From Guadua angustifolia (taxonomy: Eukaryota > Streptophyta > Magnoliopsida > Poales > Poaceae): a stretch of DNA of 64,000 nucleotides. A program made the position numbers and the translations under genes. The notes beneath the pieces are model-generated. The model did no database searches, was not told the DNA's origin, and saw only the letters and a program-made list of their open reading frames with translations. Below, piece by piece: positions 12,305 to 23,349 of the stretch; the stretch's first letter is position 1, and each line of letters starts with the position of its first letter. The stretch is from contig CM070517.1 in the NCBI GenBank assembly GCA_036346375.1, positions 8,101,161 to 8,165,160 on the forward strand, given 5' to 3'.

Positions 12305-15300
12305 ATGGATAAACAGTGGATGGATAAGCCCAGGTACAAGAAACACTTCAAACCATTTTAGGTCTCTACAATTCACACACGTTTTATTTAACCTGATACA
12401 TATTAATACACCGCATGTAGGCACAGTAAAATTTATTTGGAAGGGCTGGACAAATTCCTACATCATGCATTTAGTAGTTCATCGGTAGGCAACAAAATTC
12501 AGTGCCCTTGTAGAACTTGTGCTAGTTCATTTTGGAGAGATGAATGCGAAGTTCGTGAGCATTTAATATGTGAGGGCTTTCAAGAAGGGTACAAGACATG
12601 GATATTACATGGACAAGCTACTGCTGAGAATGATAGGGATGGAGATATGCAGGAGTCAAGTGAAGATGATGATATATCTGATTTGCTTCGAGACTTAGCC
12701 TGCGGCGTAGATCATGGTGGGGATTTTGAGGATGAGGGTGATTCAGAGCAAACAAATAAAGATCTAGATGCTCTTCGGAAGCTCTCAAATGATTATGGCC
12801 AAGAACTATACCCGGGGTGTAACAAGTTCTCAAAGTTACGTTTCATAGTTAAGTTACTTCACATCAAATTGCTTGGGGATGGTCCGATAAGAGTTTTGAC
12901 CTACTACTAGATCTTCTTAATGAAGCTTTCTGAAGGGTCACGCTACCTAGGAATTACAATGAAGCTAAGAAAACAAAAAATGCCTAGGACTTGGATATGT
13001 CAAGATTCATGCACGATAAATGATTGCATTCTTTATTGGAAGGACAATGCTAATGCTAATAGTTGTCCAAAGTGTAAAACTTCTCGATGGAAATCAGAAA
13101 AGAAGAGTTTAGATGGGAAACGCACACACAAGGTTCCTAATAAGGTTCTTCGCTATTTTCCAATAAAGAGAAGGTTACAGAGGTTGTTTATGTGCTCAAG
13201 AACAGCAGCTCAAACAAGATGGCATGATGAAGAACGCACAAAAGATGGTTTGCTTAGGCATCTAGCGGATTCTCCTCTTTGGAAGGATTTTGACCACAAG
13301 TATCCAGATTTTGCTTCCGATAGTCACAATCTTAGACTTGCATTAGCTACAGATGGTTTTAACCCATTCAGATCCATGAATATTTCTTATAGTATTTGGC
13401 CTTTTATTCTAATTCCATACAACTTTCCTCCTTGGATCTGTATGAAGCCACCAAACTTCATTATTTCTTTGATAATTCCTGGTCGATACGCTCCTGGTAG
13501 TGATATGGATGTCTTTGCGGAGCCACTAGTAGATGATATGGTAGATATGTTTGTCCATGGTGTTAGAACATGGGATGCTTCCAAGGGTGAGTACTTCCAA
13601 TTGCATGCTGCCATATTATGCACCCTTTTGGATTATCCAGGTCTTGGATATGTGGTGGATGTTCTACCTCCGTGAAGGAGCATGCCTTGAGTGTCACTCG
13701 CTTACATGTTCTCTTCGATCGAAAAATGGTGGCAAGACTTGCTACATGGGGCATCGAGGTTTCTACATGCAAACCACCCATTTAGGTTTGATGTCGATTC
13801 ATTTGATGGTGTTAATGAGTCTCGGCCAGCACCTAGTCCACTTTCTGGACAGGAAATTCTAGAGCAGACAGAAGGCATGCAAACAATTTTTGGGAAGGAT
13901 CCATCTAGAAAGAAGGTAACAAAAAGCGAAAGTGCGATGGGGATCCAATTAAAATCTGGAAAAGGAGGTCTATTTGGTTCAAACTTCCATATTGGAAGGA
14001 CTTGCTTTTAAGGCCATAATCTCGACGTGATGCATATTGAGAAAAATGTTTGTGATAACATAATTAATACTTTGTTGGGTATGGACAGAAATCTAAGGAC
14101 AACTTGAATTCTCGGTTGGACCTTCAAGCTCTAGGCATAAGAAGTGATCTTCATCCGATTGAAGTAGAAGATAGATTTTACTTACCTCCAAAGACAATAC
14201 TCAATGAGTTCTAAATGTAAGAAAATGTTTTGTGAAGTTTTAAAGGAGTTAAATTTCCGATGGTTATGCATCGATATGCCGTAATGTTATTGTCAATGAG
14301 AAAAAGATAATTGGACTTAAGAGTCATGACAACCATGTTCTTCTTCAACACTTGCTTCCACTTGCTATCCGAAGGATATTACGTAAAATGTTCTCGCAAA
14401 GATTGATCCGTGTGAGCAATTTTTTAAGCAAATGTACTCACATGTTATCCGTGTAAGTGATATGCAAAAACTAGAGGTTGAGATAATGAGACCTTATGCC
14501 TTCTTGAGACAATATTCCTACCATCATTTTTGATATTATGATACACTTGATGGTTCATCTACCGCTCAAGCACGCATTCTTTGGTCTGTACATTTTCGTA
14601 ACATGTATCCCGTGGAGAGGTAATTGTCCGGAACAACTAATCTATGAATCGTAGTCATGTACAAATTAACTTATTTGCAACTGGATTTAGGTTTTGATGA
14701 GTTGTAAGGGGTATATACGCACTAGAAGCCATCCGAAGGTTCAATTGCGAGAGCTATTTATTCGATGAGAGTCTTACATTTTGTTCTCGCTATTTAAATG
14801 GGATGACTCGATTTACTCGACAAGTTAGAAATGATGAAGGCCTGCCTGTGGAAGTTGGTAGTACTACTCCTTTCTTTTCGCAACCTTGGTCGAGGATTGG
14901 CGGGAAATGCAAAGTGTGGATTTAGATCACAAAACTTGGTCAGCAAGCTCATAGATATGTCCTATTCAACTATGACAATATAGATCCTTATTTGAAGTAA
15001 GCTATTTGAATTTATTTTAGCATTGTAAATTTTTTGTTTTTGTTAAAATGACAAATTGAACACTTGCAAACAAGCACATTAACTATCTTTCCTCAATTGG
15101 ACTTGAAACAAGCAAGAAATCAATCGTATGCATCACTTAAACCTTTCATGAGTGGTTTAGATTGCATGTAAGTATGCAAATGCCCTACTAATGTGTAATT
15201 TATTATAGTTAATAAGTTAAGCTCAAGAAATATGTCATAATCGCAGTAGCTGAGATGGGCGAGGATGAACTCAAGAGACAAAAATTTTAGCCAAAGAGCC

Positions 15301-15920
15301 ATCCATGGTTGTAGTTAAATATAATAGTTACACCATAAATGGGTTTAATTTTCATACACAGTCCTATGATGAGGAAGACCTATTCAAAGTAGTGGTGTAT
15401 CTTTAATTGCATGACCACATGTTTTGAAAGGGCAATAATGATTCTTGCATAATAGGAAACAAGACATATTATGGTATTATAAAAGAAATTATTGAGTTGA
15501 ATTATAACAACAAAGGGAAGATAGTGCTCTTCAAGTGTGATTGGGTTGACAACCGCATACAAGACAAGTGGGTAAAAAAAAGATAAATTTGGGGTTACTA
15601 TTGTGAATTTCAAGCATTTATTCAATACCGGTGACAAGCTCTTTGACGAGCCTTTCATTTTGGCATCACAAGCTTTTCAAGTGTACTACGTTCAAGACCC
15701 TATTGATACTGAATGGTTTGCTGTTGTTCAATCAAAACCACGTGACTTTTATGACATGAGTGAAGCTGAAAATGGAGATTTAGAGCATGACCCTCAAATG
15801 CCTATAATTTTGCCTGATGTGCATACTAATTTACCTATGAATATCTCTGTTGGTGGTACTACTTGTGTTAGGACAGATATAGATGGAATAATTGTTGATG
15901 CAAATAAACCTAAAAAGTAA
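12305..15920 (+). pseudogene. CACTA transposase, TNP2 (TnpD-like) type
   Basis: A short first exon starts ATG at 12305 (MDKQWMDKP), donor at 12334 and acceptor at 12420. Exon 2 continues the transposase-associated zinc-binding domain (HSKIYLEGL, CPCRTC, REHLICEGF; about 12421-12610). An acidic linker follows, then the Transposase_21 core (about 12920-13860, including CPKC near 13060 and ATDGFNPF near 13350). Next come DUF4218-like sequence (14030-14640) and a DUF4216-like domain (15480-15750, with FKCDWVDNR and WFAVVQSKPRDFYD). Frameshifts near 12880, 12925, 13640 and 13870, plus stops beyond 14100, break it. The family excises and inserts elements by binding the terminal and subterminal repeats. 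In this copy the fold is recognisable, but no continuous protein remains. Confidence 0.85.
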
Positions 15921-16019
15921 GTCATGTATATCTATATTGTTGTGTTGCAGTGGAATATTTTAATTAATATTTGCTAATTTTTTTATCTCATGTTGCAGGA
16001 AAAATAATGGAAAACGTAC

Positions 16020-19000
16020 GAGGAAGAGATAAAGAAAGCGGTTCCAATGGAAAGAAAGGAGGGAAGGGTAAGCAAATTACACTTCTCGACTATGAAATAT
16101 GTCGAATGGTGTAATTGCGAGAAAACAATGAGAAGTCGCAATCTCTTAACCTCCCACCCATGGGTGGTAGCAATGTCGATGTTCAACACCGGCCTAAGAA
16201 AATTGCTAAGGTCATGTGTACTGTCACTTTTAGCCATATTTCATTCTTGTCTACAACATATATCATCAAATTGACAAGCATGTTAACTTTTCTAGACAAC
16301 TTTGATGCCACATGGAAATCATAACTTGCGGTCCGGTCAAGGAAAAACATAGAGGAACATGAACATGTTGGTAGAGATCTGATTACCACCACCTCAAGAT
16401 CCAATGAGTGATGATGAAGGTATGGAAACATGTTAGATATATCGTGCCTAGCTCGTCTTTACGAGCGACTTTGAGTCTTTGTTACATGTAAGTTTCTCTC
16501 GAATCTGCGTTTGAATCTTGGTCGGGTGGAGGGTGAGGTATTGCTCTGTGATGATTCTAGGGTGTCCATGATATAAACGATTTATCCTGTAAATAAGGCC
16601 TTAAATTGGTAGACTTGCATGCTTAGAATTATTGATTTGATTCACTCTCAAAGCCTAAAGTCATTGTTCGGATCATATATGTTCTTACGTGTCTAGTACT
16701 ATTGTTCCGAGATATCTATTGCAATAACTACTTTAGCGCTAATGGTTGAACGGTTGGTGTATTATGTTATATAATTGATCAAACTCATTATGCTCGATCA
16801 AACTCATTCTGCTCGAACTTGATCTATTATTTAAGGCTTGAATAGCAGTGAATCCTGTTGTCAATTCTTATTGTGCATGATAAGGTGGTAAGGATTTGAG
16901 GCCTTATTTACTGATTGATTGTTTTGCCGATTTGTGATTGTAGTTGAAGGTTTATAACCTTCAAATATACCCAAAATCTGAGATCAATCATTAATAAATA
17001 CCTCCAAACTGCCATAGTAGACATGATTCTTCTCATGAATGCCATAATCTACATAATTTATTTCATCTACTTAATTATGTCAGTATGGCCATTTTTGAAT
17101 CATGTATATGTACTCATATTGTTAAATGGAATAATAAATAAAAACTTGCTCTTATTCTCGCGTCTTTTCCAACAATTTCTGGGACGGGCTAGGCACGATA
17201 TAAATCGCTGTCCCATTCAGATCGTGATTGTATAATTGACACATGCTAGCATTTTATGGATGATGATAGAAATTGTTGCACTTCAACATGATGAACAACA
17301 AAACAAAAAGGATGGAAGGGGTATCACTAAAAAGCTCAACATATATTCAAGAGAGGGGCAACCAAAAATCAAAATTGTCCTTAATCTAATACTTGGCCAC
17401 TGAGGGCATTATTCTAAAGAAATTGCAAATGTTATTGGAACAATGGTGAGAAAGAAAATATCGGTTGCATGCGATGATTGGAGAGAAGTTGATCTAAAAA
17501 GAAGCTAGAAGTGTGGTACGCTATCTGGTAGGTGGATTGTTAGTTATCTTTCTTGTTTTATTTTGTATATCCTTTGAAACAATGTTTTTCATTTTAAAAC
17601 AATCATATTATGAGATCAACACATGGTATGTATTATGTTTTGGCAACAAAGAACAAAGCAATGGAAGGACTTTAAGGCTGATTTAAAAAGACATATTATG
17701 ATGCGACTGATCGATGAAGAACTTATGGCAAGGCGTGTGAAAGAGTTAATGTGAATGATTGGGAGTGGCTTGTTAATCATTGGAGATCTCCGAAGTGAGG
17801 TAAGATATGTCATGTTACTTGCTTTGGTTGTAGTTGCTTAAAAAATTATATTCATATTTATGCAATTATGGAATAGGCCCGTTCAATAAGAGGAAAAGCG
17901 AATCGAGAAAAGCTGCGTACCTTACATACAAGTGGTAGCAAAAGCCATGCTCGTGTTGGCCATGAATTGGTAAAAAATAGTTTAATGAGTCTTTTAAAGT
18001 TAATTACATATCTGATTTGTAGGATAATGTTTTTACTATCCATATCTGAGTTGTAGGATAATCTTTTAAAGTTAATTACATATCTGAGTCTTTTAAAGTT
18101 AATTACATATCTCATTTTAGGGTGAGAAACTTGGGCATGCCGCTAGGAGAGATGAAGTTTGGATTGTGACGATTCATTAAAAAAATGGAGAACCTATTCC
18201 ACAAGTGAATCAACAATTGTATGTTTTTTTGCAAAACACACTTGCACGTCGAATATTACTTGCTTACATAATATTTACATTTGTAGGAAAAGCTAAAAGA
18301 GGCTGCAGAAAACTTAGGAATTGAGGGAAAAACTATCCAGAGGGTGATTTGTTTTCACATGTATGTGGAGAGAAGGAGCCAAGAGGTCGTGTTCGTGTTC
18401 TAGGAAGGACCAACTCCTCAAGATGTGGGCAAACCAGAGCATGCAAAAGAATACCAACAAGAGTTCAGCTAGAAATAGAAGCTCATAGTCAAACTAAGCA
18501 ACAACTTAATTCTCTAACCCAACGTATGGACCAAATGCAACAACGTTTTAACTTGATGGAGCGTATGCTACTACCACAAGGCATGCGAATGTGGAAGGAA
18601 GTTCGCACCATGCTTCTAACTCAAGACATACTTCTGTAATGTGCTTTCCTACCTTGATCTTTCTCTTGTTGTTATCAAGTCGTTTATGTCCATATCAATC
18701 TCTTGTCGTCCTAAACAAAAAGAGAATCCAACATTTTGTTGCTTTGGTTGTAGAGCCCAAGGATTGAACAAAAACTAGGAGAATTTAACAATTCATATCA
18801 GGAGGAGCATGGTGTGGCTAACAACAATAGGGATATAGATAATACACTATTGGATGATGAGAACAATTCCATTATCCGTAAAAAAGTTGTTACACCAAGT
18901 ATGCCTTCAATGAACAATGCAACCACAAGAAGAAGCCATGAAGCCTCAACCAGTGAAGAAAGCTTGGTTATTTTCTTTGACTTCTAATCCCACTCTTAAT

Positions 19001-19346
19001 TACTCATTTGAATATTTTTTCGTAGTTGTCACCATGCTGAAATGTAATATTTATGCTTTAGGTTGGTAGGGATGTTATACTATATGTTGTCAGAAGAAAT
19101 GATATCCTCGTGGCTAAAGCAACAATTGTATCAACCGAACCAAGTGCCCTAGTGGGAGGTCAACCTCTTGGAGTTCAATTTTATGAAGTTGTTGTGAATG
19201 TCATGTTGAAAAGAGATGCCTTGCTTCCTCGTCCATATGATGGTATGGAGACCATGGTCGATGCTCTTTATATGTCCATTGCATGGCCAAACAATAAAGT
19301 AAGATTTAACTTACGGTTTTTTTTTAGTTGTAATGGTAACCTTTAA
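16020..19346 (+). pseudogene. Second CACTA gene, Ptta/En/Spm (Transposase_24) type
   Basis: Downstream of the transposase, in the same orientation, scattered exons match the plant Transposase_24 family. One block reads as NREKLRTLHTSGSKSHA near 17900, another near 18125-18180 (HAARRDEVWI), and a coiled-coil-like glutamine-rich piece lies at 18440-18640. A C-terminal DUF8039-like block (VGGQPLGVQFYEVVV) lies near 19155-19210. The pieces are separated by introns, stops and small duplications (a 25-bp unit cttttaaagttaattacata is repeated three times between 17990 and 18115). By analogy with En/Spm TnpA it would bind subterminal repeats. It is broken here and exon borders are uncertain. Confidence 0.7.
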
Positions 19347-22237
19347 ATGCTAACTATGTGATGTTGACAATGGCAGCTGAAAGCTCCCAAGAAGTTAACT
19401 CATTCCAAGGCATGTATAGCTGTTTCTTCTTAGATCAATTTACACTTGTTTTAACGTGGCATAAAAAAGTGTAGTTCTTTGTAATCATTCGATCTTTACT
19501 ACTATATTACTAGTTTATGCTAAGTTATATTAGCATATAATGCATGGGGGCTGGACTATGAGCATTTGGGAGTATAATGCATGGGGGCTATAATCCACAA
19601 GACCAATTGGAATTTCCTTTTCTAATATGTTGATTCTGCAACATTTAACTTTGAATCAAGAGCATTGGCATGGCAGCTGGATCATTCTAATATGTTGATT
19701 CTTTGTTGTTGATTATAACCATATCACCTATTCTTTTACAGGGGTGTGTAGGAGTGAGACCATCAGGTGCTAACTGAGAAAGGTACCCCTTATTTATTTT
19801 TATTAATTCACAAATAAGGCAAAGCTGTTTCTTTTAAAGAAGAATCAGGTTCCATCTTTCTTTGGTTAGTTAATCCCCCTTTTTCCGGTTGGCAAGTCAG
19901 GAGAAAATCCAAGTCCACTTAAGAAATAGAAATAGAAAGGCAAGTGTGAATCTTTAAGTTTTTTGTGTAAGCCACATCTTACTTTGTTTATTGTCGAAGT
20001 TATGTAGTCAGCAGTATGCATCACTGCTACTTTAAACATGAATGTATGCCCTGTAACAATGATCATTCAAGAGTCTCATTCATTTTATGGTGATAGCATG
20101 TTACTAATTATATGGTGAAGAAATCATTTTTTCCTTGTATAGATATCTTTTTATTTTTGGACACTGATATTTTACTTTAGAAGATGTACTGTACCTTACT
20201 ATTTTGCTTGTATAGGCATCCCTTTGGAACGTAAACTTCTAAGATACATTTGGAACCGAGGATGATAACAAATGGTTGACATATACCAAACACATTAGAC
20301 CTTTATATTGTTTCTCACACCGAACAAGAAAGCACCTAATTAAATATTCTCCGTGTTAATCCTTAAAAAAACTATTCCTTGTGTTTGAAGTGTGGTCATG
20401 CACAAATTTTTGTGCGGATTGATACTATAGCTCCATGGATCTCGCTTAGGATTCATTATAAGCGATCTACTCTAGTTCTACACCTACAAACCGACATATG
20501 TGACACTCCGAGATATTCAATTAGAATATGTTAATCGCCAAAGCATAAAAGTCACCAGAATCGGGTTTTGATTTGGCTCACAACCTAAGCAATTTTTATA
20601 TATATAATTATGATCTGCATTGATCTAACAGATGACAAGAACTGAACATTCATAAACGGAATTGTTCATTCACAACAAAGTTTACATCATTTGTCGATAT
20701 GGAAGGATCTTGTGGCAAAGAGATCTATTTTCTTGATTAAATGGTGGCAATATGATGTAGTACTATCTAGAAGTCATAGGCACCTTGCTCTGGATAACGG
20801 TTTAATGAATACGTTGATTAGTATTTCTAACTGATGAAGAGTTCGAGTAAGACTTGATCATCTGAACTACTGATCAACTATTTGTGGCAGATGACTAGTG
20901 ATTGTATTTTTTTTTCATCTTCTCGTGTTTTAAGATAGATCAGTCTTGTCTTGCACGTGAATTTATTTTTAATTTAACACAATTTCTTTCGCAGACTCAG
21001 TTGATGACGGATAGGATCGCCAGACACAGAAAAGGTATGGCCAATATACCAAGAGAGCTTGTGTGATGTTTCCTAAGGTATGTCTAGTTGTCGAGCATCC
21101 ATTGAGTTAGTTGCATAAGCTATCCGAGCTAAGCTAGTTTACATGTTATTTATGATTTCAAGACTAGTTTGAGACACATCTCATGGTTTCCACTGCAATG
21201 ACCAAAGGATACTAAATGTCGAGGTGATAAGACGTTGTGGCTGGAACACACTTAATGGATCGCACATGTTTAAAATTTTAGTGACACTCATAGTGTTGGC
21301 TCTGTTGCTAATTAGCTTTTACATGGATGTGCTCTTCCTAATTTCCTCTTGAATATACTTAGTAATTTACGAATACATGCAATTCTATGTGTTTGAGATC
21401 ATTTCTAAAGAGTAAACATTGGAGGGTTTTAGTTGTTTCTTTCAAAAGTCAGATTAAAATGAACCTGACCTAAATAGCTAGTTAACTGCAACTGGAAATT
21501 AAGCTTAGTTCAAAGTAATTCTAGGACAGAATATTTACAGACGACCTTGTTTTCATCGAAATTTTATTCCTTGCTTACTAGTGCCACCCCTACAACTTCA
21601 ATATGCATGTAGGAGTATATATATGTCAACTAACAATTAATCAGCCCATCATTGCTTTGTCTCATAACCATATCACTTATTCTTTTACTGGGTGTGCAGG
21701 AGTGAGACCATCAGTGCTAATCGAGAAAGGAACTTCTGAGACATGCAGAATGATGATGTCCAAGTGCTTCTAGAAAGGAATTTTTTGTGAAGTGGTAGAG
21801 ATCCAATTAGTGTATAGCCACTAGTTATATAGATGGACTAATCTTTTGGACAATTAGTGACATGTTAAAGAGAGGTCTAGCCCTTGTGATCTTTTGGACA
21901 ATTAGTTCTCATTACTAGTAATTATATGTGATCTTTTGGACAATTAGTGTTGTTCTTGAATGATCATATATCCGTGTAATGCATTCATGTGACCTTTTGG
22001 ACTATGAGTCTATGATAAGGAATGAAATCTGAAATCAATGATCATTTATGAGTCTATGCCCTTTTGACTATGTGATCTTGGAGTCTTGAATGATCATTTA
22101 TGTTTTCTCTCCATGTGTCGAAATGTATGGTAAAAAATTTCAAATCAATGATATGACAAATGTATATTATTGATTCATGCATACAAAAATGTGTTGTTTG
22201 CAATGGTATACACTATGTTGTCTAATAGTCATCCGGC
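19347..22237 (+). other. CACTA 3' non-coding region with a ~70-bp direct repeat
   Basis: About 2.9 kb with no supported gene. Near 19715-19785 and again near 21662-21735 stands the same ~70-bp stretch (ataaccatatcac, then gagtgagaccatca), which looks like the same intron-exon border twice. A run of three to four copies of atcttttggacaattagt lies at 21838-21950. The ORF at 19866-20066 (minus) has no recognisable domain. Confidence 0.5.
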
Positions 22238-22593
22238 AAATAGCATTTTACGAGGCAAAACGTCTCATCGGCAAATAGCATTTTTCGAGGCAAACCGCTG
22301 CATCGGCAAAGATTTCTCTGTCGGTAAAGATTGTCATCGGTAAAGATTTGTCTCGGTAAAAGTGTAGTATCGTGGACAAATAAATGCATTGGTAATGTTT
22401 TGCTCGTCGGTAAAAGTGTATACTACACTTTCTCGACACGAGCATCATCGTCGCAAGGGCATCATCTCGTCGGTAAAAGTGTAGTATCCTCGACAGCATC
22501 ATCATCGGTAAATCCTTTAAATGCATCGATCGATGTTATATATGCCCTTTGCCGACAGACATGCTGTCGTTATATTTGGCTCATGGTGTAGTG
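22238..22593 (+). repeat. CACTA right subterminal repeats and terminal inverted repeat
   Basis: About nine copies of a short word of form tcgg(c/t)aaa, often extended to gtcggtaaaagtgta or catcggcaaatagc, in both orientations, are packed into 350 bp before the terminal GGTGTAGTG. Such arrays are binding sites for the element's own proteins and are required in cis for transposition in En/Spm. The ORFs at 22248-22526 and 22331-22591 are translations of this array, not genes. Confidence 0.85.
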
Positions 22594-23340
22594 AACCCTA
22601 AGGGGAAAATAGTAAAATACTACAGTCTAACAACATGACAGACTAGTCCATGCAATTAATTTCAATTTCTCACACTACTCCAGCATTTCATCAAACACTT
22701 GATGAGCATTGAGTAGGCAGAACCAAGCCAAGAAATGCCCACAAACCTCACCTCCACTTATCACAAGAAGGGAGAGGAAGGCGGGTGTGCCACCATAGGG
22801 GTGGAGCAACAGGCGGCTCAGCAGGCGCCAAGAAGCAGGAGGGTCGGGCTCGACCCGGCTCGCCAGCCAGGCCGCCAGAAGCAGGGCGGCGGCTGGTGCT
22901 GCCGATCAGGATGGCGCAGGGAGAGGCGCCGGCAGGGAGGAAGCCAGAGCCGTCGCCGGCCGTAGGGAGGGCAGGCAGCGCCAGACGGGGGAAAGTGGAG
23001 CCAGGGAGGGCACGTCAGCCGAGACTACAGGAGCAGCAGGAGGGCGGCGGCTGGCGGCCGGAGCCGGGAGGGCAACAACACTAGGAAGGAACTAGAGGCG
23101 GCTGCGCTCTGAGGTTGGGGAGGGATACGGCTGAGGGAGGGGAGCCAGGAGGGAGCCAAGGCAGGGAACTAGGGTTAAGGAGGATCCCTCCCCCTCAATT
23201 GGGCCAAAATGAGCAACTAGTGGCCCGTGAACAGATGCTCTAGAAAATATATACATACCAGCTGAATCAATCTGCAACAGAGAAATTTCAAATAAGTGAG
23301 CACACCGCAAAAGCCCACTAAAACCTGGCGCAAAATAAAC
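22594..23340. other. GC-rich non-coding block, unassigned
   Basis: Right of the CACTA end the sequence becomes GC-rich (22790-23100). The ORFs at 22735-22965 and 22785-23084 are Arg/Gly/Pro-rich with no recognisable domain. On the minus strand it resembles an untranslated leader with CCTCCC-type runs, as found in some long grass LTRs. It may be the end of LTR copy B or a separate fragment; I cannot decide. Confidence 0.3.
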
Positions 23341-23349
23341 AAAGGTTCA

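Larger units (their letters stand above)
11164..22593 (+). mobile_element. CACTA (En/Spm) DNA transposon, decayed
   Basis: The element carries the two genes expected of a CACTA transposon: a TNP2-type transposase with an N-terminal transposase-associated domain, followed by a second gene of the plant Ptta/En/Spm (Transposase_24) type. The right end is clear: GGTGTAGTG at 22585-22593, the inverse of CACTACACC, preceded by a block of subterminal repeats. The left end is weak. CACTG at 11164 is followed at about 11179 by a single inverted subterminal word (tttaccgacgg), but the terminal repeat is poor. The three flanking bases (GAA left, AAC right) do not match. Both genes have frameshifts and stops, so this copy is non-autonomous now. 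Confidence 0.85.

Noticed and set aside
22238..22560. Short regular repeats resembling a CRISPR array
   Set aside because: Repeats are 8-15 bp, in both orientations, unevenly spaced, and end in a CACTA terminus. They are subterminal repeats of a plant transposon.
22735..23084. GC-rich ORFs as a possible host gene exon
   Set aside because: Composition is Arg/Gly/Pro/Gln repeats in two frames at once, with no motif. More like an untranslated GC-rich leader.
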